Shown: positions 10,461-22,200, counted from the first letter of the stretch. The stretch: DNA of 64,000 bases from Flavobacteriales bacterium (GCA_016718655.1 JADKCV010000002.1:62001-126000), one strand, 5' to 3'. The notes: a model not told the origin generated them from the letters alone. Numbers and translations are program-made.

Positions 10461-11992
10461 CCCATTGGCTCCGAGCGCTTGACCATCTCGCTGAACGAGA
10501 TCCCCTCGGCATGCGCCGATACCCATGAGCGCACATCAAAGTACTTCAACACCAGGCTTTCGTTGGGGTCCTTGAACAGGTCCTTCATCGGCAGCTCCAT
10601 CGTCCGGAACATCTCCCGCTTGGCCTGTGGGTCACCCGTCCGGGCAAGGCGTTTGATGTTGTCGATCAATAGGACCTCGACCTGATGTGCCCGGTGACGC
10701 TTGCTCAGGAACCGTTGGGTGGAGCGAACGATATACTCCAAGAGGTCGTAGTTGCCGAGTTCATAGTGAACGACCAGGTTGAACAAGCGAGCATAGGTGA
10801 AGATATCCTGGCGCAACGTGGGCTCATTGTCGTTCAACACCTTGTTCAACCAAAATAGCGCCTTGTTCATCTCGCCTGCCCCGAAGTAGGCACACGCCAA
10901 AGCGAAGTAGAACTCCAGCTCATGTTCCTTATGCAGCCGGTCCCCCATGGATTCCATTCCTTCGATGATCGTATCGACCAGGGTGATGGAACGCACATGC
11001 TCGCCGGAGCGGTCCAGTAAGCGTAATTCACTCAGGTAACTGGCCACGAACACCTGGGATGCGATGTTCTGACCCATGAATCCCTCGGTCCCGGGCAATG
11101 ACCGCATCACCGCGATGTTCTTTCGGGCGCTCTCAAGGTCCCGCAGTTCGATCTGGGCGTTTATGATGTAATGCAATGTTCGGATATAACGCTTCGGGAG
11201 GTCCGCTTTGATCAACGGATTGTCGTCCAGTATTTGATGGACTCGCTGGAACTTCTCCAGTGAAGTCCGCCAATCGCGCTTGGCCCATTGGCAGAAACCC
11301 TGTGTGTAATAACAGATGGTGGCAGCTCGACGGGAAAGAGCCGTGTTCTTCCCTTTGATCAGCGGATGCTCGCTGATCTCCTCCACCATCGCATGTTCCT
11401 CTTCGGTCCGCACATACCCACCGCTCCTGAACACATAGTTGATCTTGGAATACAGGATATGATAAGCCGCGAGGTTCCTGAGTTTCTCGATGACATCGCG
11501 CTCCTCCTCGATCAGCGCGTCCAGGTCCTTGGTGAATTCGCCTGACTCATAGGCCTCCTCCAAGAGCATCTTCTCCCAATTGAGCAACTCGAACCAATAG
11601 TAGAAGCGTTCGTTGTCCCGTGCGATCTTCTTGGCCCTGTGGAGCAGCTTGTTGCATTCCACGTACAGCGCCTTTTGATACAGGATCTCGATGTTCTTGA
11701 TCTCCTGTTTCAGGATACCGCTCACACTGGCCTCGGCATGATAGGCCCGCAAGGCTTTCAGGATCAATTTGTACAGGTGGTTCTTCTCCGATGGCAGGTG
11801 TTTGATGAAGGTCTCCTTCGCGAACAACTTCTTGATCGCCTCCTCATCGTACGCCTTCTGTTTGTCGACCGCATCGAAGATCCGCAGGTAGTTCTTGTCC
11901 CCCGATTGGAGGGAGGAATGCAGCTTGAAGAAGCGCTTCTCCGATTTGGACAAGGAACGGATCAGGTCGTGTAACTCGGTACTAGGCTTCAT
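10454..11992 (-). CDS. TPR-rich cytoplasmic protein of unknown function
   Basis: 512 residues, almost wholly helical, with no signal peptide. The N terminus (MKPSTELHDLIRSLSKSEKR) is basic, and pairs of amphipathic helices resembling TPR units follow throughout, for example around FYFALACAYFGAGEMNKAL. I know this type only as a conserved hypothetical of Bacteroidota. The ATG at 11992 is preferred to the longer TTG frame reaching 12037 because a perfect TAnnTTTG promoter box (12035-12042) covers that upstream start. It is divergent from the M1 peptidase and convergent with the PorE-like gene. Function is not assigned; protein-protein scaffolding is only a guess from the fold. Confidence 0.75.
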   Translation of the reverse strand: MKPSTELHDLIRSLSKSEKRFFKLHSSLQSGDKNYLRIFDAVDKQKAYDEEAIKKLFAKETFIKHLPSEKNHLYKLILKALRAYHAEASVSGILKQEIKNIEILYQKALYVECNKLLHRAKKIARDNERFYYWFELLNWEKMLLEEAYESGEFTKDLDALIEEERDVIEKLRNLAAYHILYSKINYVFRSGGYVRTEEEHAMVEEISEHPLIKGKNTALSRRAATICYYTQGFCQWAKRDWRTSLEKFQRVHQILDDNPLIKADLPKRYIRTLHYIINAQIELRDLESARKNIAVMRSLPGTEGFMGQNIASQVFVASYLSELRLLDRSGEHVRSITLVDTIIEGMESMGDRLHKEHELEFYFALACAYFGAGEMNKALFWLNKVLNDNEPTLRQDIFTYARLFNLVVHYELGNYDLLEYIVRSTQRFLSKRHRAHQVEVLLIDNIKRLARTGDPQAKREMFRTMELPMKDLFKDPNESLVLKYFDVRSWVSAHAEGISFSEMVKRSEPMGQ

Positions 11993-12034
11993 GAGCAATG
12001 ATGCGAATTGACGATGGGATCCCAAGGACCTTCT

Positions 12035-12042
12035 CAAAGGTA
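12035..12042 (-). promoter_or_regulatory. Bacteroidota -7 promoter box for the TPR gene
   Basis: Read on the minus strand this is TACCTTTG, a perfect match to the TAnnTTTG box used by the Bacteroidota primary sigma factor. It lies 43 nt upstream of the ATG at 11992. I see no convincing -33 TTG at the usual spacing. Confidence 0.6.
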
Positions 12043-12091
12043 GGGATCCCGAAGGTGTGCCCTTGACCGTTCCTTGGAACTCGACCGCCGA

Positions 12092-12099
12092 TACCTTTG
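12092..12099 (+). promoter_or_regulatory. Bacteroidota -7 promoter box for the M1 peptidase gene
   Basis: TACCTTTG on the plus strand matches the TAnnTTTG consensus. It ends only 4 nt before the ATG at 12104, so transcription would begin at or just after that codon. Either the leader is essentially absent or translation starts at the in-frame ATG at 12119. The box is back to back with the divergent one at 12035-12042. Confidence 0.5.
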
Positions 12100-12103
12100 G
12101 AAC

Positions 12104-14518
12104 ATGTTACGCACGCTTATGTTCGTCGGCCTGTTGGCGCAATCGGCTATCCAGTACGTTGCTGCACAGCATGGTTGCCAGACCACCAAGCATCGCCACT
12201 CGTCCATGCCGGGTGGAACACGCTCCGACGAAGGCGAGCTGGCAACATGGCCTTGGGACCTGCTACACCAACGCATCGACCTGGACCTCACGCAGGGCAA
12301 TGTGATCGGAGGCGCCTGCACCATCACTGCTGTTCCCCGCACCGCCAATGCCACGGAGCTGCCATTGCACCTCCTCGAACTCACCGTCGATTCCGTGACC
12401 ACGGGACATGGCCCGCTATCCTTCACACACGACGATGAACTACTCACCATCACGACCGATGTCCCGTTCGATACGGATGACACCCTGTTGTTGACGGTCC
12501 ATTATCACGGTGACCCGGTGACCGACCCAAGTGGTTTCGGTGGCTTCTATACCACCTCGCCCTATACGTACAACTTGGGCGTGGCCTTCCAACGAGTTCC
12601 CCACTCCTTTGGACGCGCATGGTTCCCCTGTGTGGACAACTTCACCGAACGGAACAGCTACGAATTCCTGGTCAAGACCAACGGTGGCCGGACCGCTTGG
12701 TGCAACGGGGAACTCATGGCCACCATTCCGCTAGGGGGTGATACCACCGTGTTCCACTGGCTGCATTCCGAGACCATTCCTGCATACCTCGCATCGGTGG
12801 CGGCATCGAACTATGTGGCTGCCCGGGATACGTTCACCAGCATCACAGATACACGTGTTCCAGTGGCGTTGGTAGCGCGCCCACAGGACACGACCGCCAT
12901 GAAGAACTCCTTCCTTAATCTGCACCAGGCCTTCGACGGCTTCGAGCGGCGGTTCGGACCCTACCGTTGGGACAAGGTGGGATACGTGCTGACCACACAA
13001 GGCGCCATGGAGCACTCCACCAGCATCCATTACCCGGCATCCATCGCCGACGGAACGCTGGCGTACGAAACGATCATGGCCCACGAGCTTGCCCACCAGT
13101 GGTTCGGCGACCTGGTCACCTGCGAACGCGCAGAAGAAATGTACATCAACGAAGGGGGCGCGGAATACCTCAGCTTCCTGTTCCTGGAAGATGTGTACGG
13201 GAGGGAGCGCTATCTACGGACCGTGCGGGAGAACCATCGCGCCATGGTGCAACGCGCGCACATCCTCGATGAAGGCTGGTGGGCGCTTGCGGACATGCCC
13301 CAGGCATGGACCTACGGTGAGCACACGTACAACAAAGGCGCCGACATCTGGCACACCCTGCGCGGTTACCTCGGCGATACGCTCTTCTTCCAAGGACTGA
13401 CCTCCTTCCTGGATGCCTATGCCTACCAACCGGTGAACACCACCTTGCTCCGCGACCACCTCGCCCAGGTCACCGGAATTGCACTCACGGACTTCTTCGA
13501 TGACCATGTCCTACAACCCGGCTGGGCCGCGTTCGAGGTGGATTCCTTCACCGTACAACCCACCGGGAACGAGTTCACCATCACCACCCACGTCCAACAG
13601 AAGCAGCGCGGCCCCAGCCAACCGTACAATAACGTGCCCCTGTACTTGACCTGTCACAGTGCCAACGGCGAAGTCTGGACGGCTCCGGAACCGGTACTCG
13701 TGGGTGGCCCTTTCACCACGGTCACTGTCCAAGCGCCGTTCGCTGCCATATCGGTGGCACTCAATGTGGATGAACGCATCGCGCAGGCGGTGACCGTGGA
13801 CAGCGACACGCTCACCGGCACAGGTAACACCTTCTACCCCAACGCCGACCTGCGCATCACCGTGAACAGCATGCCCACACCCACGCCCATCCGGATCGAA
13901 GAATACTGGGTGGCAGCCGATACCGAAGCGGATGTACCCTACGCCTGCGTGGTGTCGCCGGACCGCTGGTGGCGCATCCATGCCGCACTGCCCGAAGGCA
14001 CGGCGCTCAATGGGCGCATCCTGTACGACGGGCGCCCTGGCCTTGCCACCTCCGCCGATGTGGAGCTGATGCAGGATGGCGGCACGCTCAGCTTCCGCGA
14101 GGACAGCCTCGTCCTCCTGTATCGCCCAGATGCCTCATGGCCATGGACGGAGCATCCCGACCACACCGTGAATGTGGTCAGTAATCCCACCGACCGCCAA
14201 GGTCGCATCGACTTCAACGGACTGGAAGCCGGTGATTATACACTGGGATGGAAACAGAGCGCGACCGACACTCCCCGGATAGCCGAATTGAACACGTTCC
14301 AGTTCCGCTACAACGCAGCCTTGGCCACGGTGGAAGTGATCGGTGCCGGGTCGGGCAGTATGCTGCGTCTGCTGGATGCGAATGGACGCATCGTGCTCAG
14401 CAAGTATGCTACGGGCCCGGTGGATGTATCCGGCTGTGCGGCAGGTGCCTACCGTGTTCAATTGCGTTCAGGCAACACGGATTGGCGCTTGGCGGGCAGC
14501 TTCGTGCACGGTCGTTGA
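12104..14518 (+). CDS. Secreted M1-family zinc metallopeptidase (aminopeptidase-like)
   Basis: About 804 residues with a signal peptide (MLRTLMFVGLLAQSAIQ, cut near VAAQ). The zinc site HELAHQW (about residues 327-333) is followed 18 residues later by the third ligand in YINEGGAEY, the M1 pattern HExxHx18E. The upstream exopeptidase motif reads GAMEH where classical aminopeptidases have GAMEN. Substrate could be N-terminal residues of peptides outside the cytoplasm. The last 70 residues (an FRYNAAL strand, LLDANGRIVLS and AGAYRVQL) resemble a type A sorting domain of the type IX system, so the enzyme is probably exported to the surface or medium. The TTG at 12074 was rejected as start because it lacks the signal-peptide layout. 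Confidence 0.85.
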   Translation: MLRTLMFVGLLAQSAIQYVAAQHGCQTTKHRHSSMPGGTRSDEGELATWPWDLLHQRIDLDLTQGNVIGGACTITAVPRTANATELPLHLLELTVDSVTTGHGPLSFTHDDELLTITTDVPFDTDDTLLLTVHYHGDPVTDPSGFGGFYTTSPYTYNLGVAFQRVPHSFGRAWFPCVDNFTERNSYEFLVKTNGGRTAWCNGELMATIPLGGDTTVFHWLHSETIPAYLASVAASNYVAARDTFTSITDTRVPVALVARPQDTTAMKNSFLNLHQAFDGFERRFGPYRWDKVGYVLTTQGAMEHSTSIHYPASIADGTLAYETIMAHELAHQWFGDLVTCERAEEMYINEGGAEYLSFLFLEDVYGRERYLRTVRENHRAMVQRAHILDEGWWALADMPQAWTYGEHTYNKGADIWHTLRGYLGDTLFFQGLTSFLDAYAYQPVNTTLLRDHLAQVTGIALTDFFDDHVLQPGWAAFEVDSFTVQPTGNEFTITTHVQQKQRGPSQPYNNVPLYLTCHSANGEVWTAPEPVLVGGPFTTVTVQAPFAAISVALNVDERIAQAVTVDSDTLTGTGNTFYPNADLRITVNSMPTPTPIRIEEYWVAADTEADVPYACVVSPDRWWRIHAALPEGTALNGRILYDGRPGLATSADVELMQDGGTLSFREDSLVLLYRPDASWPWTEHPDHTVNVVSNPTDRQGRIDFNGLEAGDYTLGWKQSATDTPRIAELNTFQFRYNAALATVEVIGAGSGSMLRLLDANGRIVLSKYATGPVDVSGCAAGAYRVQLRSGNTDWRLAGSFVHGR

Positions 14519-14587
14519 GCACCCTACCAACACAAGCGAGGCCGCCCCTACTGGAACGGCCCCGATCATGCTTCCGATAGCGTTCCG

Positions 14588-15873
<1,286 letters not shown>

Positions 15874-15883
15874 TGCTATCGGG

Positions 15884-17020
15884 TTAAACGTTCTGCGTTG
15901 AGGCGCGTTCTACGCGGTGCGCCTGCCGGATGTTCTCCACGAACCGATCGAAAAGATAGCGGCTGTCGTATGGGCCCGGCCCGGCCTCGGGGTGGTACTG
16001 CACGCTGAACACAGGACGGTCCTTCAGGCGAATGCCCGCCACGCTACCGTCGTTCAGGTGTACGTGGGTGATCTCCACCGCTTTGTTCGCCTCGGCATCC
16101 GTACGCTTCACCACGAAGCCATGGTTCTGCGAGGTGATCTCGTCGCGGCCCGTGGTCAGGTCCTTGATCGGGTGGTTGATCCCGCGGTGGCCGTGGTGCA
16201 TCTTCTCCGTGGCCATCCCCAGACTCTCGGCCAGTAACTGGTGCCCCAAACAGATGCCGAACACCGGCAGACCCGTGCCCACGACCTCTTTCACCAACGC
16301 CACGCTCGCCGGCATGGCACCGGGATCGCCCGGACCGTTGCTCAGCAGGATGCCGTCCGGGTTCCACGCGAGCACCTCGCTAAGCGGGGTGTTCATCGGG
16401 AACACCTTCACCCGGCAGTCACGCTCCACCAGGCAGCGCTCGATGTTACGCTTCACGCCGAAATCGATCAGCGCCACCCGATGTTGCGCCTCCGCCGCGC
16501 CCACCTCATAGGCAACGCGGGTGCTCACGCGACTGCTGAGTTCCAGTCCGGCCATGTCGGGTGCCTCGGCTAGCCTTGTCCGCAGCACCTCCAGGTCCAT
16601 TTCGCTGGAACTGACCAAGGCGTTCTGTGCACCGTGGTCGCGGATGTGGCGCACCAGTCTACGCGTGTCCACATCGCTGATGCCCACCACGCCAGAGGCC
16701 TTCAAATGGTCATTGAGGGAACCGCTGCCACCGGGCCTGCTCCATACCTCGCTGAACTTCTTCACCACCAGGCCTGCGATGGTCACCGAGCCACTCTCCT
16801 CCTCGCCCACTTTCACGCCATAGTTGCCGATATGCGGCGAGGCCATGGTCATGATCTGCCCGGTGTAGCTGGGGTCGCTGAAGATCTCCTGGTAGCCGGT
16901 CATGCCGGTGTTGAAGCAGATCTCGCCCACCGTCACCCCCGCAGCGCCGATCGCGCGCCCCCTGAACAACGTTCCATCGGCGAGCAACAGGACGGCTTCG
17001 GGGCGCTGGCTGACGAGCAT
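15884..17020 (-). CDS. carA: Carbamoyl-phosphate synthase small (glutaminase) subunit
   Basis: 378 residues from the ATG at 17020, normal for CarA; the longer upstream frame only adds promoter sequence. The N-terminal domain has GTLFRGRAIG, ICFNTGMTGYQEI and DPSYTGQI. The C-terminal class I glutamine amidotransferase domain has the oxyanion strand LLSNGPGDP, the nucleophile elbow GICLGHQ, and the His-Glu pair in QYHPEAGPGP. It feeds ammonia from glutamine to CarB for arginine and pyrimidine synthesis; carB is not in this window. A perfect TAnnTTTG box lies 28 nt upstream. In flavobacteria I recall carA directly after rplQ; here 25.6 kb separates them. Confidence 0.95.
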   Translation of the reverse strand: MLVSQRPEAVLLLADGTLFRGRAIGAAGVTVGEICFNTGMTGYQEIFSDPSYTGQIMTMASPHIGNYGVKVGEEESGSVTIAGLVVKKFSEVWSRPGGSGSLNDHLKASGVVGISDVDTRRLVRHIRDHGAQNALVSSSEMDLEVLRTRLAEAPDMAGLELSSRVSTRVAYEVGAAEAQHRVALIDFGVKRNIERCLVERDCRVKVFPMNTPLSEVLAWNPDGILLSNGPGDPGAMPASVALVKEVVGTGLPVFGICLGHQLLAESLGMATEKMHHGHRGINHPIKDLTTGRDEITSQNHGFVVKRTDAEANKAVEITHVHLNDGSVAGIRLKDRPVFSVQYHPEAGPGPYDSRYLFDRFVENIRQAHRVERASTQNV

Positions 17021-17047
17021 GCTTCGGTGGGGGGATTGAATGCGGCG

Positions 17048-17055
17048 CAAAGATA
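17048..17055 (-). promoter_or_regulatory. Bacteroidota -7 promoter box for carA-eno
   Basis: TATCTTTG on the minus strand, a perfect TAnnTTTG match 28 nt upstream of the carA ATG. A 13-bp palindrome (GTGGATCATCCAC, 17081-17093) lies about 25 bp further upstream and could be an operator, but nothing else supports that. Confidence 0.6.
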
Positions 17056-17174
17056 CCCCGACCTCCCCGCACCCCCTGCCGTGGATCATCCACAGGTGTT
17101 GATAACGGGGGGCAGCACGCTGGCCGTAGGTGGTAGCGAACAGCACAGCCCCAACCAACCCCTACCTTTCCCCC

Positions 17175-18281
17175 ATGCCCCCCGGCCTACGACGCTTTGC
17201 CCTGCCCGCGCTCGGCGTAGCCGCTCACCTGCTCTTCCTCGCCCTGCTCTTCCGCCAGCAAGGGCTGCTGTTCGACAAGGAAGCGCTCAAGTACCTCGGC
17301 GCGGCGCAGGACCTGCTCAATGGGGACACCACCGACCTGTTGGGGCGCTACCGGCTCTTCGCCACCCACATCCTCTTCCTCACGCCCTTCGTGGCCCTCG
17401 GCATGCCCGCGCTGGCGATCGTTGCCCAGGTGGTGCTGGTGCTTATCAGCGCCCGGGCACTGCACCGGCTGATCGTCCGTATCGCTGTTCCACCACTCAT
17501 CGCCACAGGCGTCACGGCCGCTTACCTGCTCGCACAACCCCTCCACACATGGACCCTCAGCGCCTACAGCGAAGGGCTCTTCATACCGCTCTCGGTGCTC
17601 TTCCTGGAGCGCGCCCTGCGCCCCACCACTTGGGACCGCTACACCTGGTTGCTCGCCCTGCTGTTGCTGTTCGCGCGGCCCACCGGCGCCCTCTTCATCG
17701 CTCCGCTGTTGCTACTGCGCTTCACTGCCCAACTTCCCCAGCGCACCGCACTGCGCACTGCCGGAATGTTCGCGATGCTGCTGGCCATGCTGCTGCTGCC
17801 CATCCTCAATCGCGAGCAATTGCAAGTGGTGGTGGGCGCGCCCGTGGTCTGCGGCTTTCCCGAACACCCTGAAATAGAAGGAACCTACACCGGCACTCAC
17901 CTGCTGGGCGCCCAGTTGCACCTCATCGACGCCCATGGTCTGAGCTATTGGGCCGGTCTGCTCGCGCGCCGCACCGCATCGCTGCTGCTGCCCCTGCGGC
18001 CCTATTTCTCACCCCTGCACAACGCGCTCAACCTGCCCTTCGTGCTGCTACTCCCGCTGGCGTTCTGGGGGGCCTTACGCGCCTCCACCGACACAGTACG
18101 CAGCATCATCCTTGTGCTGCTGCTCAACGTCCTTCTCGTGGCCCTCACCTACGATGAATGGGCCGGTCGTTTCCTGGCGCCGCTGCTTCCGATGGTATTG
18201 GTGTTGGGGGGGGTGGGTCTATCCGATCTCTTCATCACTAGGGACCGGGCGACCAAACACCCATTCGAGCAACCTTCTTAA
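17175..18281 (+). CDS. Multi-pass membrane protein, possibly a GT-C-type glycosyltransferase
   Basis: About 368 residues from the ATG at 17175 (MPPGLRRFALPALG), with roughly eight to ten hydrophobic segments spread along the length and short basic loops. A periplasm-facing stretch after the first segment carries an acidic DKEALKYLGAAQDLL element, the kind of position where GT-C glycosyltransferases place catalytic acids. That resemblance is all there is, so the assignment is tentative. It is divergent from carA, whose start is 154 bp away. The GTG at 17130 would add 15 residues lacking any feature. Confidence 0.6.
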   Translation: MPPGLRRFALPALGVAAHLLFLALLFRQQGLLFDKEALKYLGAAQDLLNGDTTDLLGRYRLFATHILFLTPFVALGMPALAIVAQVVLVLISARALHRLIVRIAVPPLIATGVTAAYLLAQPLHTWTLSAYSEGLFIPLSVLFLERALRPTTWDRYTWLLALLLLFARPTGALFIAPLLLLRFTAQLPQRTALRTAGMFAMLLAMLLLPILNREQLQVVVGAPVVCGFPEHPEIEGTYTGTHLLGAQLHLIDAHGLSYWAGLLARRTASLLLPLRPYFSPLHNALNLPFVLLLPLAFWGALRASTDTVRSIILVLLLNVLLVALTYDEWAGRFLAPLLPMVLVLGGVGLSDLFITRDRATKHPFEQPS

Positions 18282-18337
18282 TGACCACTCTGTCCATATG
18301 CTCCACTATGGCCCTCTTGGAATACCACCCTTGACAA

Positions 18338-19042
18338 TCAAGGCATCGTAGCGCCTCTGTCACCTCCTCGTATCACCTTCCAGCGCTGGAGCGCTCGGAA
18401 CAGGCTCTGCCTCGTTCGCACACCGAACTTCTTGAACAAGTTCCGTCGATGCACCTCCACCGTGTTCACACTGATACCCATGCGTTCCGCAATGACGGCA
18501 TAGCTGGGGTCATCAAGCGAACATACCTGGTCACAGAACTCCAACTCCCGGTCCGTCAACTTTTCCAAGAGCCCAGGGTTCGCTTCTCGTGCTGCACGTA
18601 ATTGCTCTCTACGTTCCAAATAGGACGCCACCAACGCGTTATAGTGGAATCCCGTTAGGACCACATCGTTCAACGCGGCATGGTATTCACGTTCGGAGGA
18701 TACCTTATCCAATATACCACGCGCCCCACAGGACATGGCCCGAGCGACCGCCTCGACCGAAGGGTCGAACGTTAGCGCCAATGCCGGAACAGTAGGCTTG
18801 TTGTGTTTCAACCATTGGAGTGTCTCATAACCATCCATTACCGGCATACAGAGATCAACGATCGCGACAACATGGTCCGCCGCAGGAATCCATCTCGACA
18901 CGAGGTCCGCGCCATGAGCGAATTCCGAAACACCCGAGGACCGAGACCATGAACCTATGATCCTGGCCAGACCGGTCCGCACAACAGGGTGATCGTCCAC
19001 CAGGACGACATGCACTGCCTCATCCTCTCGTATTGACATCAT
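18338..19042 (-). CDS. NarL/LuxR-family response regulator
   Basis: 234 residues. The receiver domain (about 10-125) has the acidic pair D16-D17 in VVLVDDHPVV, the phosphoacceptor D63 in AIVDLCMPVMDGY, T91 in LALTFD and K113 in GILDKVS, so it should be phosphorylatable. The C-terminal LuxR/GerE helix-turn-helix (about 165-230) reads LTDRELEFCDQVC, IAERMGISVNTVEVHRRN and LFKKFGVRTRQSLF. No histidine kinase gene is adjacent, so it is an orphan regulator. It is transcribed divergently from the giant TcA toxin gene across about 254 bp, which makes it the natural candidate to control the toxin locus, though this is inference from position. ATG codons at 19042 and 19039 are both usable starts. Confidence 0.88.
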   Translation of the reverse strand: MMSIREDEAVHVVLVDDHPVVRTGLARIIGSWSRSSGVSEFAHGADLVSRWIPAADHVVAIVDLCMPVMDGYETLQWLKHNKPTVPALALTFDPSVEAVARAMSCGARGILDKVSSEREYHAALNDVVLTGFHYNALVASYLERREQLRAAREANPGLLEKLTDRELEFCDQVCSLDDPSYAVIAERMGISVNTVEVHRRNLFKKFGVRTRQSLFRALQRWKVIRGGDRGATMP

Positions 19043-19296
19043 TCTGGATCGTTCGACCACCAACGAATGTATCGCTCCGCAGCATGGAACGATCAGTGTA
19101 CCAAGATATTTCGTGACCCCCTGAGCCATGAATTCCCAGTATAAGATGATGAAAACCCAAACCCATGTTAGCAAACAGAATACTCAGTCATATCAAGGGT
19201 ATCCGATATCCATGTCTTGAAGAGCCAAGATCAACGGCCTTTCCTTCGATCATCCGTTTACTTAACATATCGGCCCGATCGAAACCCTCAGACGCC
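19043..19296. promoter_or_regulatory. Divergent intergenic region between the response regulator and tcA
   Basis: 254 bp, more AT-rich than the flanking genes. It must hold the promoters of both the response regulator and the toxin operon. The only promoter-like element I can point to is TATCTTGG on the minus strand (19101-19108), one mismatch from TAnnTTTG and 59 nt from the regulator start. I find no clear box for the toxin gene. An open frame from 19165 could add 44 residues to TcA, but these look non-coding. Confidence 0.4.
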
Positions 19297-22200
19297 ATGC
19301 CTGCCCCACCACCCTACTACGGCTTCAGCGCCTATTTTCCGACCATCGATAGCACAGAGGTCGGCGTCCTGATACCCCTTATCAAGCTGAAGGATGGTAC
19401 GAGGGACATATATCAACTCTCACAATGTGAAGTCGTAGACCTGTCGGATGAACTGAAGAGATCCGAAGATCTCTTCAAAGCTTTCTGGGGCACGTTCAAG
19501 GATACGGCGACCGTGATCGTTGATGCCTACCGGCCGTTGGACCCCTCAAATCCCACGCCCCAGGAAGAAGTACATCTACTTTCCGCAGCAACTGCGTTCT
19601 TGGACCATTGGCCGGATACGAAAGCCATGTCCCTCAAGTGGTTGTTGGACCAGATAGGATCAAAGACCAGGGTCGATGGTTCATACGCAGCATTAGAAGA
19701 GGCGTTGAAATTGAGTGACGTTGAGGTTGTTCCATGGCTGGAAAAGGATTTTTTCGATGCACTAGCACGCTATTACATTGCCATGGCAGGGCGCTACATT
19801 GCGCAAGCATTGAAACAATACACTGTTACCGGCATTGTGCTGGACAGTGCAAGCAGGGAGCCGAAAGCAGGCGTGCGAGTTCGGGTCTTTGAAAAATCAT
19901 TTTCTCCTGAGCGCACTCATGGCACGACTTTCAGCAATAATGAAGGGCACTTTCGCCTAACCTTCTCTGCGATCGAGCTTGATAGGACCAAACACGCGTT
20001 GGACCTTGGCCTTAGTCACATCCACCTTACCGGAGAGGTGATAAGGTCCCTCAGCTTCAAAGCCGAAGAACCTGGAAAGGTGTACGTGGTCGAAGCGAAC
20101 TTCACAACAGTCACATCCAATTCCGTATCGATCACGTCCACTGGAATAAATGTGCCTGTGGACGTAGCGTCGTACCTCTCCTCACAAGGGATCGTTTTGA
20201 ATCGGTTGGAGGATATCCGCCAACTGGGAGGACTCATCAACTTGCCAAGTAGCGCGGTCAACAAGAGCGACCTGGCTCTTCTGAAGCTGGATGGCCTAGC
20301 AAGTTTGGAACTCATCAACCCGGACCATTCGAAGAACGGCACACTATTCCAACGAGGATACACCTCGGTTTCGCGCATTGCGAACACAACGCGTGAACAA
20401 TTCGTACGCGCGAACACGTCTATTCTCGGTGAATTTGGTGCCGCACAGGTGCACTATCGGGCTCGTGCCGTTCACCTCTATGCGCTGAATACATTGGCCG
20501 GAGGGCTTGCCCCACAGCCAACCGGGGAGGTGCCGAGTACAGCACCTATCGCGGCCGCAACGGGATGCGGCTGTTCGGATTGCGCTTCCGCCGTCAGCCC
20601 GTTGGCCTATTTGGCGGACCTCTTGAGCTTCACCTTGGATAATGTGGACTCGGCCCCGGATACCGACATCACACTGGCGTACTTGAAGGATCATTTCTTT
20701 CACGAGCTAGGTGCACTACCCGCCAATTGTTCGTCGCTCAAGACCACCATGTGCCAGAACAGGATCGCTGCGGAGGTCCTTCGTCAATACTATGCGACTT
20801 CAGCGATCTCGAGCACCCGTACCGCACAACAGATCGATGCACTGGAGGCCGGGGAGCACACCTACCTTGCCGAGACGTACGAATACCTCCTTTCCAAGCT
20901 GGGTACGGGTTACACTGAGATCCGTCGGATGCGCAGTGTTTCCGATGAGAAGGAAAGGAAACGACTGAGCGACCGGCTCGGTATCGTACTCGATGATGGC
21001 ACGCCATCGGATACGATCCAACAACTCTTCATCGACCTCTCGAGCCCTACAGCCCCGACCGAACAAGCGCTGGAGCAACTATTCGGACACCGCAAGACCA
21101 CACCATTCTCGCTGGCCCTCCCACCCGAGTCCAACTTATCCAAATGGAAAAAGGCACGGCTACGTGAGATCTGGAGAGAACAGGATGTTCCAAGGAACAG
21201 CTACTGGAGATCGGGCGAGCGTGGTCTCATCATCGACCCTGACGTTGTCACCGTTGATGACCTGCGTTCGCCAACGGACAACGACCCCGCCTATATCATC
21301 TGGAAACGGCGTAGGGAATGGATCGATACCGTGATCGAACGACTGGACGGAACGGATACCCGCGTGAACGTGCTTCCGACCGATGCGTTCGCTGATGAAC
21401 AATTGCTTGTTGCGTTCGGCACCGGGGTGTTCACGGTTCCAGCGAACAACATGATCCACTACACCGGGAGCGAGATCGATCAGGACTTCACCGTCCTGAA
21501 GAAATACGTGATCGATGGGAACACGTATTTCAAGGTCGCCGAACCGATCGTGAGCGATGATCACTCCGGTACGTTCACCACGGTCACTCCATTGCAGTCC
21601 CACACGAATCTCGCGGTGAAAGTGCTCAACGCCGACAGCATGATCGCTCTGATGCGATCCAATGCGGTCTTCGCCTATGAAAGCACCAACCTTCCTGCGG
21701 TATGGGGGTCCGGAACCAGTGCTGACTTCATACAAACACTTAGACTGCAGCATGCAGCAGCAGCGGCAGGAGACCTGGATGAACAAACGGACCTCATGGG
21801 CCTGGGCTTATCCGTATCCGCTACAGGTCGCCTTCTGGAACTCTATGACAAGCACCAACTTGACCCATTGGGTCATCATGCCACCGGGGCATTGACCACT
21901 TCGGAATGGCGCGAGTTCCAGGATATCCTTGTCGCCTCGCTGAAATTCCACCTGACGTCCACCACTGATACTTGGAAGGACGAGGAAGCAGCGATCGACC
22001 TCGGTCCACATAGCTTCTGGGCATCCTTGAACGAACCGAAGGTCGGAGCTTGGCCGATACTTGAAGGCGACAATGCTCTTCTCGACCCGGTGAACACGGC
22101 CTTGAACGCGCTCGTGGAGGTGACCGCTAGGGAGCGGCCATCGAACCGGTTCAACATGGGATCAATGACCGATACGACCGGATGGGATGTTCTGGCAATA

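Noticed and set aside
14530..14570. Intrinsic terminator between the M1 peptidase gene and eno
   Set aside because: The GGCCG...CGGCC stem is short with a large loop and has no T run on either strand.
17081..17100. DnaA boxes or an origin near GTGGATCATCCACAGGTG
   Set aside because: Only a weak match to the DnaA box, with no cluster, AT-rich stretch or dnaA/dnaN neighbours.
16634..17872. 412-codon plus-strand frame over carA and the membrane protein
   Set aside because: Overlaps two well-supported genes in other frames and shows Arg/Pro/His-rich shadow composition.
19165..19296. 44-residue N-terminal extension of TcA
   Set aside because: Residues look non-coding, the start would sit close to the divergent regulator gene, and the ATG at 19297 gives a sensible N terminus.
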